From: DASVHS01 sp035468985
GTDB taxonomy: Bacteria > Acidobacteriota > Thermoanaerobaculia > Gp7-AA8
Assembly: GCA_035468985.1 (NCBI GenBank)
Contig: DATISF010000047.1
Coordinates: 1-64,000, forward strand
Direction of reading: 5' to 3'
DNA length: 64,000 nt
Below, piece after piece: positions 7,827-16,296 of the stretch (position 1 is its first letter; every line of letters starts with the position of its first letter). Position numbers and translations under genes: made by a program. The notes under the pieces were generated by a model. It ran no database searches. It saw only the letters and a program-made list of their open reading frames with translations, and was not told where the DNA came from.

Positions 7827-8609
7827 ATGGAAATCAAGGGCGCAACCGTCGTGATCACCGGTGCTTCCAGCGGAATCGGGAGGGCTACGGCACTCGAGTT
7901 TGCCCGGCGTGGAGCGAACCTCGTCCTCGCCGCCCGCCGCGGGGACCTGCTGGATGAAGTGGCCGCGCAGTGCCGCTCGCTGGGAGTGAGCGCCACCGCC
8001 GTGCCAACCGACGTCAGCAAGAGAGCCGAATGCGCGGCGCTGATCGTGACCGCCGGACGAGTGGACATTCTCGTCAATAACGCCGGTTTCGGCGTTTTCG
8101 ACACCATGGAAACCGCGCGGCCCGAAGATATGGAAGCGATGATGGCCACGAACTACTTCGGTGCCGTGCACTGCACGAAGGCCGTCCTCCCGCAGATGCT
8201 CGAGCGCGGGCGCGGGTCGATCGTGATCGTGGCTTCGATCGCGGGTCTCATGGGTTACGCGCGGATGGGCGCATACTGCGCCACGAAATTCGCACTCGTC
8301 GGATTCGGCGAGTCACTGCGCGACGAGGTCATCGGCCGCGGCGTGCAGGTTGCACTGGTCTGCCCCGGAACGACCGAAACGGAATTCTTCGTGACAGCAG
8401 AACGCGGAAAACTCCCCGGTGCATCGCGGCTCATCCCCGGCATCCGGCCGGAAAGAGTCGCGCGCGCGATCTGTGCGTCGGCCGGCGACGGACGGTATCG
8501 CAGGCTCCTTCCGTTCAGCGCCGCGCTTTACCTGAGGCTGAAAGAAATCTTCCCGCGACTCGCGCATGCATTATTCCGCCGTGTATCGTTCGTTCTGGAG
8601 CGTCGATGA
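7827..8609 (+). CDS. SDR-family short-chain dehydrogenase/reductase
   Basis: A 260-residue classical SDR. It has the Rossmann motif TGASSGIG (~10-17), LVLAARR, NNAGFG, the catalytic Ser in IVASIAG (~137), and Tyr150/Lys154 in AYCATK. The basic residues after beta-2 (AARR) suggest NADP(H). It resembles DltE/YqjQ-like membrane-associated SDRs; the substrate is unknown. The C-terminus is basic and hydrophobic (LRLKEIFPRLAHALFRRV), suggesting membrane contact. It overlaps the rhomboid gene by 4 nt (ATGA), so the two are translationally coupled. The chosen ATG begins the natural MEIKGATVVITGAS; the longer open frame upstream is antisense to ilvE and is discarded. Confidence 0.9.
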   Translation: MEIKGATVVITGASSGIGRATALEFARRGANLVLAARRGDLLDEVAAQCRSLGVSATAVPTDVSKRAECAALIVTAGRVDILVNNAGFGVFDTMETARPEDMEAMMATNYFGAVHCTKAVLPQMLERGRGSIVIVASIAGLMGYARMGAYCATKFALVGFGESLRDEVIGRGVQVALVCPGTTETEFFVTAERGKLPGASRLIPGIRPERVARAICASAGDGRYRRLLPFSAALYLRLKEIFPRLAHALFRRVSFVLERR

Positions 8610-9262
8610 GGTTTCGTCTTTCCCGTGCCCCCGGTACCGCAGCCATCCTTGCAGCGATCACGGTCGTCTTCGCATTCGAGTGGATGACGGGAGCGCTGTG
8701 GAACGACGACAAGCTCGTGCAGATGGGCGCCATCATCCCGGGCCTGCTGCAGCGGCACGAATACTGGCGCGTCGTCACCGCCATGTTCCTCCACGGCAAC
8801 GTCCTGCACTGGGCGGCGAACTGCTGGGCGCTCTATCAACTGGGAATGCTGTTCGAGGTGATGTTCGGATCGCTGCGATTTCTCGTCACGTATTTCGTGA
8901 CCGGGATCTGCGCGTCGGTCGCAAGCTCGATGTTCACCCACGGCGCCTCCGTCGGCGCCAGCGGCGCCATTCTCGGCATCCTCGGCGCGTTCATCTTCTC
9001 GATTCGCCGCTCGCCGCAGTGGCGTCACGAGCCGTGGACCCGGAGCCTGATCGCCCAGCTGATGTTCTGGGGCGTGCTCAACATCATCCTCGGCTTCAGC
9101 GTCGCGTACATCGACAACGTCGCCCACATCGCGGGCCTGGTCTCGGGATTACTCCTGGGATTCATCCCGCATCGTGTGCCACCTCCCCCGCCGGGCCGGA
9201 GCGTGATCGATGTGCGGCCCTACGAGGACGCCGAGCTACCGTCGTCGGAGAACGAGCCGTAG
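8606..9262 (+). CDS. Rhomboid-family intramembrane serine protease
   Basis: A 218-residue six-helix membrane protein. The catalytic dyad is visible: Ser119 in GASG and His174 in HIAG, with the HGNVLHWAANCWALYQLG segment that forms the L1/H2 region (HxxxN). An Arg-rich loop (WRHEPWTR) sits between helices 4 and 5. Its C-terminal cytosolic tail is proline-rich (PPPPPGR) then acidic. It cleaves transmembrane substrates; the partner here is unknown. It is coupled to the upstream SDR gene by ATGA, and its last 27 nt overlap the 3' end of the convergent methyltransferase gene. Confidence 0.93.
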   Translation: MRFRLSRAPGTAAILAAITVVFAFEWMTGALWNDDKLVQMGAIIPGLLQRHEYWRVVTAMFLHGNVLHWAANCWALYQLGMLFEVMFGSLRFLVTYFVTGICASVASSMFTHGASVGASGAILGILGAFIFSIRRSPQWRHEPWTRSLIAQLMFWGVLNIILGFSVAYIDNVAHIAGLVSGLLLGFIPHRVPPPPPGRSVIDVRPYEDAELPSSENEP

Positions 9263-10354
9263 GTCCTGCGGGCCGAACAGCCGCTCGTTGATCGCCGCGG
9301 CGAGACGGCGGACGTCGGGCGAATCGCTCTCGGACAGCGGCAGACGGGCGGCATCGGGGAAAGGGTGCATGGCACGCAACTCCTCGACGTCGAATCCGTG
9401 CTCGCGGCCGAGGAGGACGAGCGCCGCCGGGTGGCGCGGAGCGAGGTGCGTCGGATCGCGCCAGAAGTCGGCGCCCGTCACGAGCAGCGATTCGGCGTTG
9501 GGCGTCTCGATCATCAACAGTCCACCGGCGCGAAGAACGCGCGCCGACTGCCCGTAGAACGCGAACAGCACATCGACAGGGAGGTGCTCGACGACATGCG
9601 AGGCGAGAATCGAACCGATGGAACGATCGGCAACCGCATCGAAGCAATCGGGCACCCCGGCCAGATCGGCCGCGAATCCGCGCTGCTTGAGATCGGAGAT
9701 CGAGCGCTCGTTCGTGTCGAAGCCGCGGACGTCGACGCCGCTCTCGCGGCACATCATCAGAAACTCGCCGCGTCCGCATCCGATGTCGAGCACGGGCTGA
9801 TGGGTACGCGAGTACTCGACGTACGGCTGGATGGCATCGCGGACCTGTTTCTCGCTGCCGCGGAGGGATTCCTCGAGTCTCCGGTACAGGAAGTCCTCGG
9901 TCCTTGGTCCTCGGTCCTCGGTTTGGAGCACGGGGTTGACAACATCGCGAAGGCGCGCAGCGACGCTTTCGATTTTCTGATCGAGTGCAGCGACGAGGGC
10001 GTCGTTGCGTCTCGATGCGATCGGGATCAAATCGCGGACGCCGGCGATGTCTTTTGCGAGCGCCTCATCGCCTTTCTGCACATCCGCCTGCAGTTTGGCG
10101 ACCTCGGCGCGTGCAGCCTCGCGTGCGGACGTGATCTCCGCGCGGATGTCGTTGAGAAGATCGAGCAGCGCGAGGTTGAAGTCGCGCTGGCGGTCGAGCT
10201 CCGCGGAGCCGCCCCGCCGGAACCATCTCGCCAGCAGGGACTGCAACGCGCCGCCGGTGCGATAGCGTCGATTCTCGCGCCACACATCGCCCCAGCCCGC
10301 CGCTCCGGCGGGAGGGGCGTCTACGTAGCGCTCGTCAGCCATGCCAGGGAGCAT
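9236..10354 (-). CDS. SAM-dependent methyltransferase with N-terminal coiled coil
   Basis: A 372-residue protein. The first ~165 residues are charged and helix-rich (ARAEVAKLQADVQKGDEALA), a predicted coiled coil. From ~170 a class I methyltransferase follows: VLDIGCGRGEF (motif I), GFDTNERS, SILASHVVEHLP and GGLLMIETPNAESL. This layout resembles methyltransferases that cap surface glycans, in which a coiled coil measures or tethers; no substrate can be assigned. Inside the frame, residues TEDRGPRTED are encoded by a 4 x 7-bp array at 9894-9921 between the two domains, apparently a repeat insertion in a tolerant linker. The start is close to a palindromic repeat. Confidence 0.85.
   Translation of the reverse strand: MLPGMADERYVDAPPAGAAGWGDVWRENRRYRTGGALQSLLARWFRRGGSAELDRQRDFNLALLDLLNDIRAEITSAREAARAEVAKLQADVQKGDEALAKDIAGVRDLIPIASRRNDALVAALDQKIESVAARLRDVVNPVLQTEDRGPRTEDFLYRRLEESLRGSEKQVRDAIQPYVEYSRTHQPVLDIGCGRGEFLMMCRESGVDVRGFDTNERSISDLKQRGFAADLAGVPDCFDAVADRSIGSILASHVVEHLPVDVLFAFYGQSARVLRAGGLLMIETPNAESLLVTGADFWRDPTHLAPRHPAALVLLGREHGFDVEELRAMHPFPDAARLPLSESDSPDVRRLAAAINERLFGPQDLRLVLRRR
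9894..9921 (+). repeat. Tandem heptamer array, 4 x TCCTCGG
   Basis: TCCTCGG, TCCTTGG, TCCTCGG, TCCTCGG in direct succession. It lies inside the methyltransferase frame, in the linker between coiled coil and catalytic domain. Confidence 0.95.
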
Positions 10355-10355
10355 A

Positions 10356-10425
10356 CGTCATCCTGAGCGGAGCGAAGGATCCCGTCGACCGAGATCCTTC
10401 ACCGTCTCCGCGGCTCAGGATGACG
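10356..10425. repeat. GTCATCCTGAG-type palindromic repeat, copy B
   Basis: CGTCATCCTGAGC at the left, GCTCAGGATGACG at the right, with inner GAAGGATC and GAGATCCTTC. It fills the gap between the rplI stop (minus strand, 10429) and the methyltransferase start (10354), so it is in the position of a terminator for the ribosomal operon. Confidence 0.85.
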
Positions 10426-10428
10426 GAG

Positions 10429-10926
10429 TCACTGCGCGGGGGTCGTCGTCGCGGCGGCGGGAGCTTCTTCGAGCTTCTCCGCGCCGATGGGAACGACTTC
10501 GACCTGGATGTGCGCCATGACCTCGCGGTGGAGGCGGACGTCGACATCGTGCGTGCCGAGGGACTTGATCGGATGGGCCAGCTCGATGCGCCGCTTGTCG
10601 ACCTCGATGCCTTTGGCCTCGAGCGCATCGGCGATCTCGTTTGCGGTGACGGAGCCGAACAGCTGCCCGTTCTCGCCCACGCGCTTCTTCACGGTGATCT
10701 TCACGCCCTGCACGGCGGTCGCGGACTTCTCGGCGGCCACCTTCTCCTGCTGCGCGAGGAGCGCCCACTTCTTGCGCTCCTGGTCGATCGATTTCAGGTT
10801 GCCCGGCGTCGCTTCGCGCGCCAGATTTTTCGGAAGGAGGAAATTCCGGGCGTAGCCGTCCTTCACATTGACGACATCGCCGCGTGTGCCGAGGCCGCGG
10901 ATCTCCTCAGTCAGTATGACTTTCAT
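10429..10926 (-). CDS. rplI: 50S ribosomal protein bL9
   Basis: A 165-residue bL9. The signature is GDVVNVKDGYARNFLLPKN in the N-terminal domain, followed by a long central helix and the C-terminal domain (GENGQLFGSVTANEIADAL). The start is set at the second ATG (MKVILTEE): AAAGGA lies 8-9 nt before it, whereas the first ATG at 10935 abuts the same AAAGG with no spacing. The reading frame begins inside the 3' end of the DUF2232 gene, indicating translational coupling at the end of the rpsF operon. An Ala/Thr/Pro-rich tail (EEAPAAATTTPAQ) extends beyond the usual end. Confidence 0.96.
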   Translation of the reverse strand: MKVILTEEIRGLGTRGDVVNVKDGYARNFLLPKNLAREATPGNLKSIDQERKKWALLAQQEKVAAEKSATAVQGVKITVKKRVGENGQLFGSVTANEIADALEAKGIEVDKRRIELAHPIKSLGTHDVDVRLHREVMAHIQVEVVPIGAEKLEEAPAAATTTPAQ

Positions 10927-11950
10927 GAGAGTCATCCTTTCGGTTCAGTTTTCGAAAATCGAAAAACGGATCGAACAGTCCCACTCCCGCGAGCAGCACC
11001 AGTCCGATTCCGGTCAGACAAAGCATTCCCAGTAGAAAAAAGCCGAGCGTCCCGCCGACGTATCCCGCACCGGCGCGGACGAGAATCGATCGGAAGATCG
11101 CCAGCCCCTGCAGGATGTAGAGACAGATCATGATCGCCAGCACGTTGGCGGCGATCTCCTGCGCAATTCCGGACAGCAGCGGCGTCAGTCCGCCCAGGAC
11201 GAACAGGAACAGCAGCCATTCCGGGAGCTGCAGATTGCGGAACAGATACGTGCGCCGCGTCTCGGAGTCGGCGACGCGCGTCTTCGCGAACGCGCGCCAG
11301 GCGCTGAGGCGCCCGTACATCATCAGGCTGAGAATGAACACCAGCGCGATGTCGAGCAGGATCATCGCCGGGAGCACCTGCGGCGAATGCGTGAGCAGCC
11401 ACAGCGCGGTGCGCCCCATCGACGACTGCATCGCCACGGCTCGGTTCGCGTCAGCCATGCGGTTTGCCAGGTTCGTGGCGTCAGTGAACTGCACGGCGTA
11501 CGGCGAGAACGAGACCGCGCGCATGATCAGTTCGGTCATCGCCAGTCCGGTCGCGCTGCAGACCAGCGCGAACGTCAGCACGATGCCGAACTTGCGGCGG
11601 TTCTCGACGAGCGGAATCGCCAGCATGCTCGGGACGGCGATCGAGAGAGTGATCCCGATGAACGACGAGTAGACGAGCTTCACCTGCGAGCCGCCGGACG
11701 CACTCGCCACCTGCGCGAAATAGAGCCCGGCCAGTCCGGTGGCCACGATGGCCGCGGTCCACGCCGCGAGGCGCCCGTTGCGCATCGCGCAATGGAACAG
11801 CGACGCCGGCGCGAACACCAGCAGAGGCGACACGAGCATCAGCGCGGTGGCGATGCCATAGGCAGCCACACTCCGCACCACGCGGGAGAACGGACGAATG
11901 GGGTCCGGTACCGACATGGGCTCGCCGTGCCGCAGGGACGACTCGATCAT
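10907..11950 (-). CDS. DUF2232 (YybS-like) polytopic membrane protein
   Basis: About 347 residues with roughly eight hydrophobic helices (e.g. AYGIATALMLVSPLLVFAPA, AWTAAIVATGLAGLYFAQVA, MICLYILQGLAIF). The C-terminal part (YVGGTLGFFLLGMLCLTGIG) resembles DUF2232/YybS proteins, which often sit between rpsR and rplI. The function is unknown. The start at 11950 lies 8 nt after the rpsR stop; a later ATG at 11917 is possible. The last 20 nt overlap the rplI start. Its place in a ribosomal operon suggests growth-rate-linked expression. The family assignment rests on context plus topology, so it is moderately sure. Confidence 0.75.
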   Translation of the reverse strand: MIESSLRHGEPMSVPDPIRPFSRVVRSVAAYGIATALMLVSPLLVFAPASLFHCAMRNGRLAAWTAAIVATGLAGLYFAQVASASGGSQVKLVYSSFIGITLSIAVPSMLAIPLVENRRKFGIVLTFALVCSATGLAMTELIMRAVSFSPYAVQFTDATNLANRMADANRAVAMQSSMGRTALWLLTHSPQVLPAMILLDIALVFILSLMMYGRLSAWRAFAKTRVADSETRRTYLFRNLQLPEWLLFLFVLGGLTPLLSGIAQEIAANVLAIMICLYILQGLAIFRSILVRAGAGYVGGTLGFFLLGMLCLTGIGLVLLAGVGLFDPFFDFRKLNRKDDSHESHTD

Positions 11951-11957
11951 CGTCGGA

Positions 11958-12263
11958 TCAGTCCGTCGCGAATGGCAGCAGGGCGACCGTGCGGGCGCGC
12001 TTGATCGCGTTCTGTAGCTTGCGCTGATGCAGAGCACAAGTGCCGGAGATGCGCCGCGGCAGGATCTTGCCGCGCTCCGGGATGAACTGCTGCAGCATCT
12101 TCACGTCCTTGAAGTCGATGTACTCGAGCTTCTCGACGCAGAACTTGCACACGCGCTTCCGGCGGTAGAAGAACTTCTTCTTGCCCTGCTGTCCGCCCGG
12201 TGAGTTGCGGTCGCGGTCTCCGCCGGAACGAGGTCCGCGCGGTCCTGAAGAGGTCGTAGCCAT
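11958..12263 (-). CDS. rpsR: 30S ribosomal protein bS18
   Basis: A 101-residue bS18 with a Gly/Arg/Ser-rich N-terminal extension. The core KKKFFYRRKRVCKFC...IDFKDVKMLQQFI...RGKILPRRISGTCALHQRKLQ is diagnostic. It is the zinc-binding (C+) type: CKFC plus the Cys and His of GTCALH supply ligands. Strong GGGAGG precedes the ATG. It lies 15 nt after rpsF and partners with bS6 in the 30S platform. Confidence 0.97.
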   Translation of the reverse strand: MATTSSGPRGPRSGGDRDRNSPGGQQGKKKFFYRRKRVCKFCVEKLEYIDFKDVKMLQQFIPERGKILPRRISGTCALHQRKLQNAIKRARTVALLPFATD

Positions 12264-12278
12264 GGTTCATTTCCTCCC

Positions 12279-12689
12279 TTACACGCCTTCCGGAGTGGAA
12301 GGCAGTTCCGGCGCAGCGCCACCTTCGCCGGCGGGTGTGGCCGGAACGGGGCGGACGCGCTCCTTCTTCGGATTGCGCTTGGCCAGCTTGTCGGCGCGCT
12401 TGAGGTCTTCGTCCGTGCGCACGATCAGATGCCGGAGCACACGGTCGGAGTTCTTCATGCGCCGGTCGAGCTCGGCGAGAGAGCCGTCGCTCTCGAAAAC
12501 GAAGAGGTGGTAGTTGCCTTCGGTGAACTTCTGGATGGGGTATGCGAGACGGCGGCGGCCCCACGCTTCTTCATTCTTGAGCGTGGCGCCCGTCTTTTCG
12601 GCAACGCTGCGGAACTCGCTGATCAGCGGCGTCGCCTCTTCCTCCGGAATTTGCGGAGAAAGAATGAACAGGACTTCGTACGTCCTCAT
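12279..12689 (-). CDS. rpsF: 30S ribosomal protein bS6
   Basis: A 136-residue bS6 starting MRTYEVLFILSPQ. AWGRRRLAYPIQKFTEGNYH is the family's RNA/bS18-contacting strand region, and the C-terminal extension is Pro/Glu-rich (PATPAGEGGAAPELPSTPEG). AAGGAGG lies 5 nt before the ATG. The open frame continues upstream, but that part is not protein-like. First gene of the operon rpsF-rpsR-DUF2232-rplI. A promoter and a hairpin-rich leader lie upstream. Confidence 0.97.
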   Translation of the reverse strand: MRTYEVLFILSPQIPEEEATPLISEFRSVAEKTGATLKNEEAWGRRRLAYPIQKFTEGNYHLFVFESDGSLAELDRRMKNSDRVLRHLIVRTDEDLKRADKLAKRNPKKERVRPVPATPAGEGGAAPELPSTPEGV

Positions 12690-12761
12690 GATTCCTCCTT
12701 CTGGCCTAGCGGGACCTCGCCTCAGCGGGGTCCAAGGAGCTGGCAGATTGTGAAAGATTTC

Positions 12762-12793
12762 TCGCCGGTCACCCGGACCGGGAGCCGGCGATT
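12762..12793 (-). promoter_or_regulatory. Candidate S6:S18 autoregulatory leader hairpin
   Basis: On the minus strand, in the leader between the promoter and rpsF, the arms CGCCGG and CCGGCG enclose an inner CCCGG/CCGGG stem with unpaired CT and TGA. bS6:bS18 complexes are known to bind leaders with a CCG-containing bulge upstream of rpsF in many bacteria. The GC-rich bulged stem is compatible, but I cannot fold it here. A second hairpin (GGACC/GGTCC, 12709-12730) follows before the Shine-Dalgarno. Confidence 0.4.
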
Positions 12794-12820
12794 GTACGGA
12801 AAGCCCTGAAGGGCCGCAAA
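12792..12820 (-). promoter_or_regulatory. Promoter of the rpsF operon
   Basis: On the minus strand TTGCGG (12820-12815) and TACAAT (12797-12792) are separated by exactly 17 nt. It gives a predicted leader of ~95 nt before the rpsF ATG. The flanks are more AT-rich (AAATAATTT) than the rest of the region. Confidence 0.55.
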
Positions 12821-12825
12821 TTATT

Positions 12826-15800
12826 TCATTCGACCCTGACCGCGGTGTCGCCGGAGCTGTTTTCGGTGGATACGAGGACCGGCAAGACCCGCCCGCCGCC
12901 GGAAGCGACCTCGACATCCATTTGAATATTGCGCAGGTCGCCGAAGGAGTCGCGGCCCGTCCCGACGACCGAACCGACCAGATCCGAAAGATAGAGGTCC
13001 TGTGAGCCGCCGAGGGTGAATTCACGCCGGTAGGCGGTGGAAGCGCTGAGGATCGAGCTGGCCGAGAACGTGAACTGCAGGGTGATGCGCACCGTCACGC
13101 TCCGGCCTGTCGTTTCGATCAGCGCCAGCCCGTTCCGGAACGTGACCGGAGTCGCGGCGCTGATCGTCGCGGCGGACGCATCGTCGATCCCCGTGAAATA
13201 GCGGACGTCGCCGACGCCGATCGCTGCGCTCGAAGGAACGGCGGGCAACGCGCTGCCGAAGGTTCCGCCATTTCCGCTGACGCTCAGCCGGGCCGCGGCG
13301 GAGATCGGCGATCCCGTCACCTTCACATATCCGTTGGCCAGTCCGTCGATGGACATATGCCGCGTCTGCTGCGACGGGATGGTGACCGTGCTGGCGGCGT
13401 TCCCGATGGCCGCCGCGCGCTTGACCAGCCGTCTCCGGCCGCCGCTCGCGACCGTCTCGAGCGATACAAATGCGTCTCCCGATCCGGTGTTCGTCACGAA
13501 GAGGTCGTACTTGCTGCCTTTGGCCGATGGCGGCACGGGCACGATCGTCGTCTGCGACGTTGTGCCGAATGCTTTCTGCGGATCGACGACGGTCCAGAGA
13601 TCGCCGGTCGCGGAGTCGGCCACGGTCGCGTACGCGCTGATCTTCGCGGCAGCCGGCGACGCGTTCGTGATGCGGATCGCGGTTGCACCGGCCGCGACGG
13701 CATCAGCGATCTGGAGGAATCCGAACGGCGAGAGCGAGTCGGATCGCGTCGCCACCACGTGCCCGTCGTCGGCCAGGGACTCAGTCTGGATCGTTGCCGC
13801 GGCGCCGGTGACCTCCTGGATGTAGAGATCCGTTTTCGTCGTCGCCGTTTTTTCAACTCCGGGCAGAAACATCCGTTCGCCCGCCGCAATGGAACGGTCG
13901 GAGCGCATCAGCGGAATAAAAGAGATGAACGAATTCCCGGCGGTGCTGGTGAGGTGCATCGCGCCGAGCGCGAATTTCGCGGCGTCGGCGGTGCGGAGCT
14001 GGATCGACGTGGAATCGCCTTCCACGCCGAAGACATTCTTGGCCACGCCGGGAAGGGAGACGGCCGCGTTGCCATTCAATCCCGGCATGCTGAACAGCTG
14101 TGAGAACGGACCGGCCGATCGCGCGGCGTAAAGCTTCACGTCATTCACGCGTTTCGTGTTGCGGTTCGCCAGGCGGAGATCGCTGATCAAGCCGCTGCGG
14201 TACAGAAGGCCGGAGGCGAAGATCGCCAGCTCACCCTGTGCGAGCGGCGTTGGCGAACCGGCCGTGACGTCCGGACGCACGACATCGACGAGCGTGATGG
14301 AAATCGTGGTGGACGTCGGAGTGGCATCGCTGATCGTGTAATGGGCAGACGAGCCCGATCCCGACAGGAAGACCAGCGAGAGCTTTCCTTCCGCCGCGCC
14401 GAGGAGCGTGTCGGCGTCGGGGCGTTTGGCGCGGTCGATCGAGAAGTTGATCGTGGCCGACTGGCGCGCCGGGATATTGACCGTCGTCGTCTGCGGGACG
14501 ATCCACGGCGCGTCGCTGACCACGATGCCCTGCAGGGCGAAGTCGCTCGAATTCGTGAACGAGACTGAGCCGGTCGGATTCTGACCGGCGGGAGCAAGCG
14601 CCTCCACACGTGTCGTCGAAGGTTTCGCCGTCACCGGTCCCGCGGGAGGTGCCGCCGAGAGCAGCCGGATGGCGACCGCGGTTCCGGCCGCGGCGCCGTT
14701 TCCGGCGATGCTGACGGTTCCATCGAACGTTCCCGCGGATTGCGGGAGCGCGCGCACGGTCACGGTTCGCGACGCTCCGGCGGAGAGCGGGAACGACGAG
14801 TCGGACAAGGTGAAGAAGCTTCCGTTCGCGGACAACGTCACCGAGCCGGCAGCGCTGCCGATGTTCGTGAGCGAGAACGAATCGACCGCTGTCGCCTGGT
14901 TCGCCGCCTGCACCATGCCCTTGGGGAACGAGGAGACGACGATCGACGCTGTTGCTACGCCGCTGACCGTGACGGTCGCGGCCGCGGTCGCGGATCCGCT
15001 CGAATTCGAGGCTGTCAGCGTGTAGGTCGTCGTCGCCGACGGCTGCACGACGGTCGAGCCGATTGCCGGTTGCGATCCCACTCCGTTGTCGATCGTGACG
15101 GATGTGGCATTGCTCGTAACCCACGCCAGCATCGACACCTGTCCTGTCTGAATCGCCGCCGGACTGGCCCCGAAAGAAACGACGGCCGGCGCCGTGGGTC
15201 CGCTACCGCCTTTGGTCACCGAGAAAGCCATGTGATCGTGCACGTCGTCGACGGTTCCAGCGATCGTCGTGCCGCTCACTGCCGCGGCGAGGCTGGTCAG
15301 CTTCCCATCCGCGTCTGCGACAGTTCCTGTGATCACATTTCCGTTGACTGTCGCCGAGATCGGGTGGACTCCGTCGTCCTCATCGACGACCGTGCAGGTG
15401 CCGTGGCTGCTCGCCAAGTGTTTGACACCGGTTCTGGTGAACGTTCCCGCGAGCGAGGATCCCGATTGTGCGAGCTGCATCGTCATGGAGCCGGAGAACG
15501 TGAACGTCGACGTGTCCTTGCAGTCCTCGCTCACGTCGTCCACTTCGTTGTACTGCCCTGTGTACGTCCCGGAGAGATCGGATGCGGGGGGAGGAGCTCC
15601 CACCCGCACGAGCACGAACGACAGCGACGCTCCCTGGTCCGAGGCGCTGCCGGAGATGGTCTGATCGTCCGCGGTTCCCTGGAAAGGCTTGTCGCCGAAT
15701 GGAGTGAATGCGGTACCGGTCATGGTGTTGCCGCTGATCGTCCCCTGGATCGCGATGGCCACCTGCACGAGCGGTCCGAGCGAGCAATGGTCGCCATCGG

Positions 15801-16017
15801 GAAACGGGATGGTGGCCACGATCCCGCCGCTGAACGAATCCCCGGTCTGCGAGAATCCGGCCGTTGCCGTACCGCTGAACGAAACCGACCCGGGACTGTT
15901 CGCGCAGCGCTGCGACCCCTGGACGTTGCCGCTCCATGGCCCGGTGATGTTGACGGCTGATGCGCTGACGGCCAGCAGGAAAGACGCGAGAACGAGCGCG
16001 ACACGCGAAGCACGCAC
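12826..16017 (-). CDS. Large secreted protein with Ig-like domain, function unknown
   Basis: 1063 residues. The GTG start has GGAGG 7 nt upstream. The Sec signal is MRASRVALVLASFLLAVSASA. Residues ~25-275 are Gly/Thr/Ser-rich beta modules with repeated ISGNTMTGTA / VNGNVITGTVAD / VSGTTIAGTVDD turns and paired cysteines. An Ig-like module follows (~280-365, ending TTTYTLTASNSSGSATAA), and then an ASPM/choice-of-anchor-like module (~370-465). The long C-terminal half (~480-1063) consists of beta-rich modules seen in secreted Acidobacteriota proteins but without an assignable enzyme motif. Probably cell-surface or extracellular. It is transcribed towards the ribosomal operon and stands alone. 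The product name is descriptive only. Confidence 0.75.
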   Translation of the reverse strand: MRASRVALVLASFLLAVSASAVNITGPWSGNVQGSQRCANSPGSVSFSGTATAGFSQTGDSFSGGIVATIPFPDGDHCSLGPLVQVAIAIQGTISGNTMTGTAFTPFGDKPFQGTADDQTISGSASDQGASLSFVLVRVGAPPPASDLSGTYTGQYNEVDDVSEDCKDTSTFTFSGSMTMQLAQSGSSLAGTFTRTGVKHLASSHGTCTVVDEDDGVHPISATVNGNVITGTVADADGKLTSLAAAVSGTTIAGTVDDVHDHMAFSVTKGGSGPTAPAVVSFGASPAAIQTGQVSMLAWVTSNATSVTIDNGVGSQPAIGSTVVQPSATTTYTLTASNSSGSATAAATVTVSGVATASIVVSSFPKGMVQAANQATAVDSFSLTNIGSAAGSVTLSANGSFFTLSDSSFPLSAGASRTVTVRALPQSAGTFDGTVSIAGNGAAAGTAVAIRLLSAAPPAGPVTAKPSTTRVEALAPAGQNPTGSVSFTNSSDFALQGIVVSDAPWIVPQTTTVNIPARQSATINFSIDRAKRPDADTLLGAAEGKLSLVFLSGSGSSAHYTISDATPTSTTISITLVDVVRPDVTAGSPTPLAQGELAIFASGLLYRSGLISDLRLANRNTKRVNDVKLYAARSAGPFSQLFSMPGLNGNAAVSLPGVAKNVFGVEGDSTSIQLRTADAAKFALGAMHLTSTAGNSFISFIPLMRSDRSIAAGERMFLPGVEKTATTKTDLYIQEVTGAAATIQTESLADDGHVVATRSDSLSPFGFLQIADAVAAGATAIRITNASPAAAKISAYATVADSATGDLWTVVDPQKAFGTTSQTTIVPVPPSAKGSKYDLFVTNTGSGDAFVSLETVASGGRRRLVKRAAAIGNAASTVTIPSQQTRHMSIDGLANGYVKVTGSPISAAARLSVSGNGGTFGSALPAVPSSAAIGVGDVRYFTGIDDASAATISAATPVTFRNGLALIETTGRSVTVRITLQFTFSASSILSASTAYRREFTLGGSQDLYLSDLVGSVVGTGRDSFGDLRNIQMDVEVASGGGRVLPVLVSTENSSGDTAVRVE

Positions 16018-16035
16018 GAGATCCTCCGTGAGTTG

Positions 16036-16063
16036 GTGAGGCGTGAGGTGTGAGGTGTGAGGT
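16036..16063 (+). repeat. Tandem heptamer array, GTGAGGC + 3 x GTGAGGT
   Basis: Four 7-mers in a row, with one more degenerate GTGAGTT 8 nt before. It lies in the leader of the large secreted protein (minus strand), between its start codon and the tRNA-Thr gene. Confidence 0.95.
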
Positions 16064-16104
16064 GAATGTATCGCCGTTGCGTGCGGCGCAGCAAGGACGG
16101 TACC

Positions 16105-16180
16105 TGGAGCCGTTGGCCGGACTCGAACCGGCGACCTGCTGATTACGAATCAGCTGCTCTACCAACTGAGCTACAACGGC
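16105..16180 (-). tRNA. tRNA-Thr(CGT)
   Basis: On the minus strand the 7-bp acceptor stem GCCGTTG/CAACGGC, D-arm AGCTCAGTTGGTAGAGC, anticodon stem CTGAT..ATCAG with loop TCGTA (anticodon CGT), and T-arm GGTTCGAGTCC are all present. The 3' CCA is encoded (16105-16107). It decodes ACG. Confidence 0.96.
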
Positions 16181-16296
16181 TTATCTCGGCAGGACCCCGC
16201 AAAACAAAGCGGCGCGCGATTCTATTCACCCGCTCCCAACGTGTCCAGCGGTGCTATTCTTGGATCTGATCGGCGTCGTTATCACGGAGGTCAACG

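Noticed and set aside
12690..13025. N-terminal extension of bS6
   Set aside because: The frame is open but runs into the neighbouring gene's coding strand, while a strong AAGGAGG marks the ATG at 12689.
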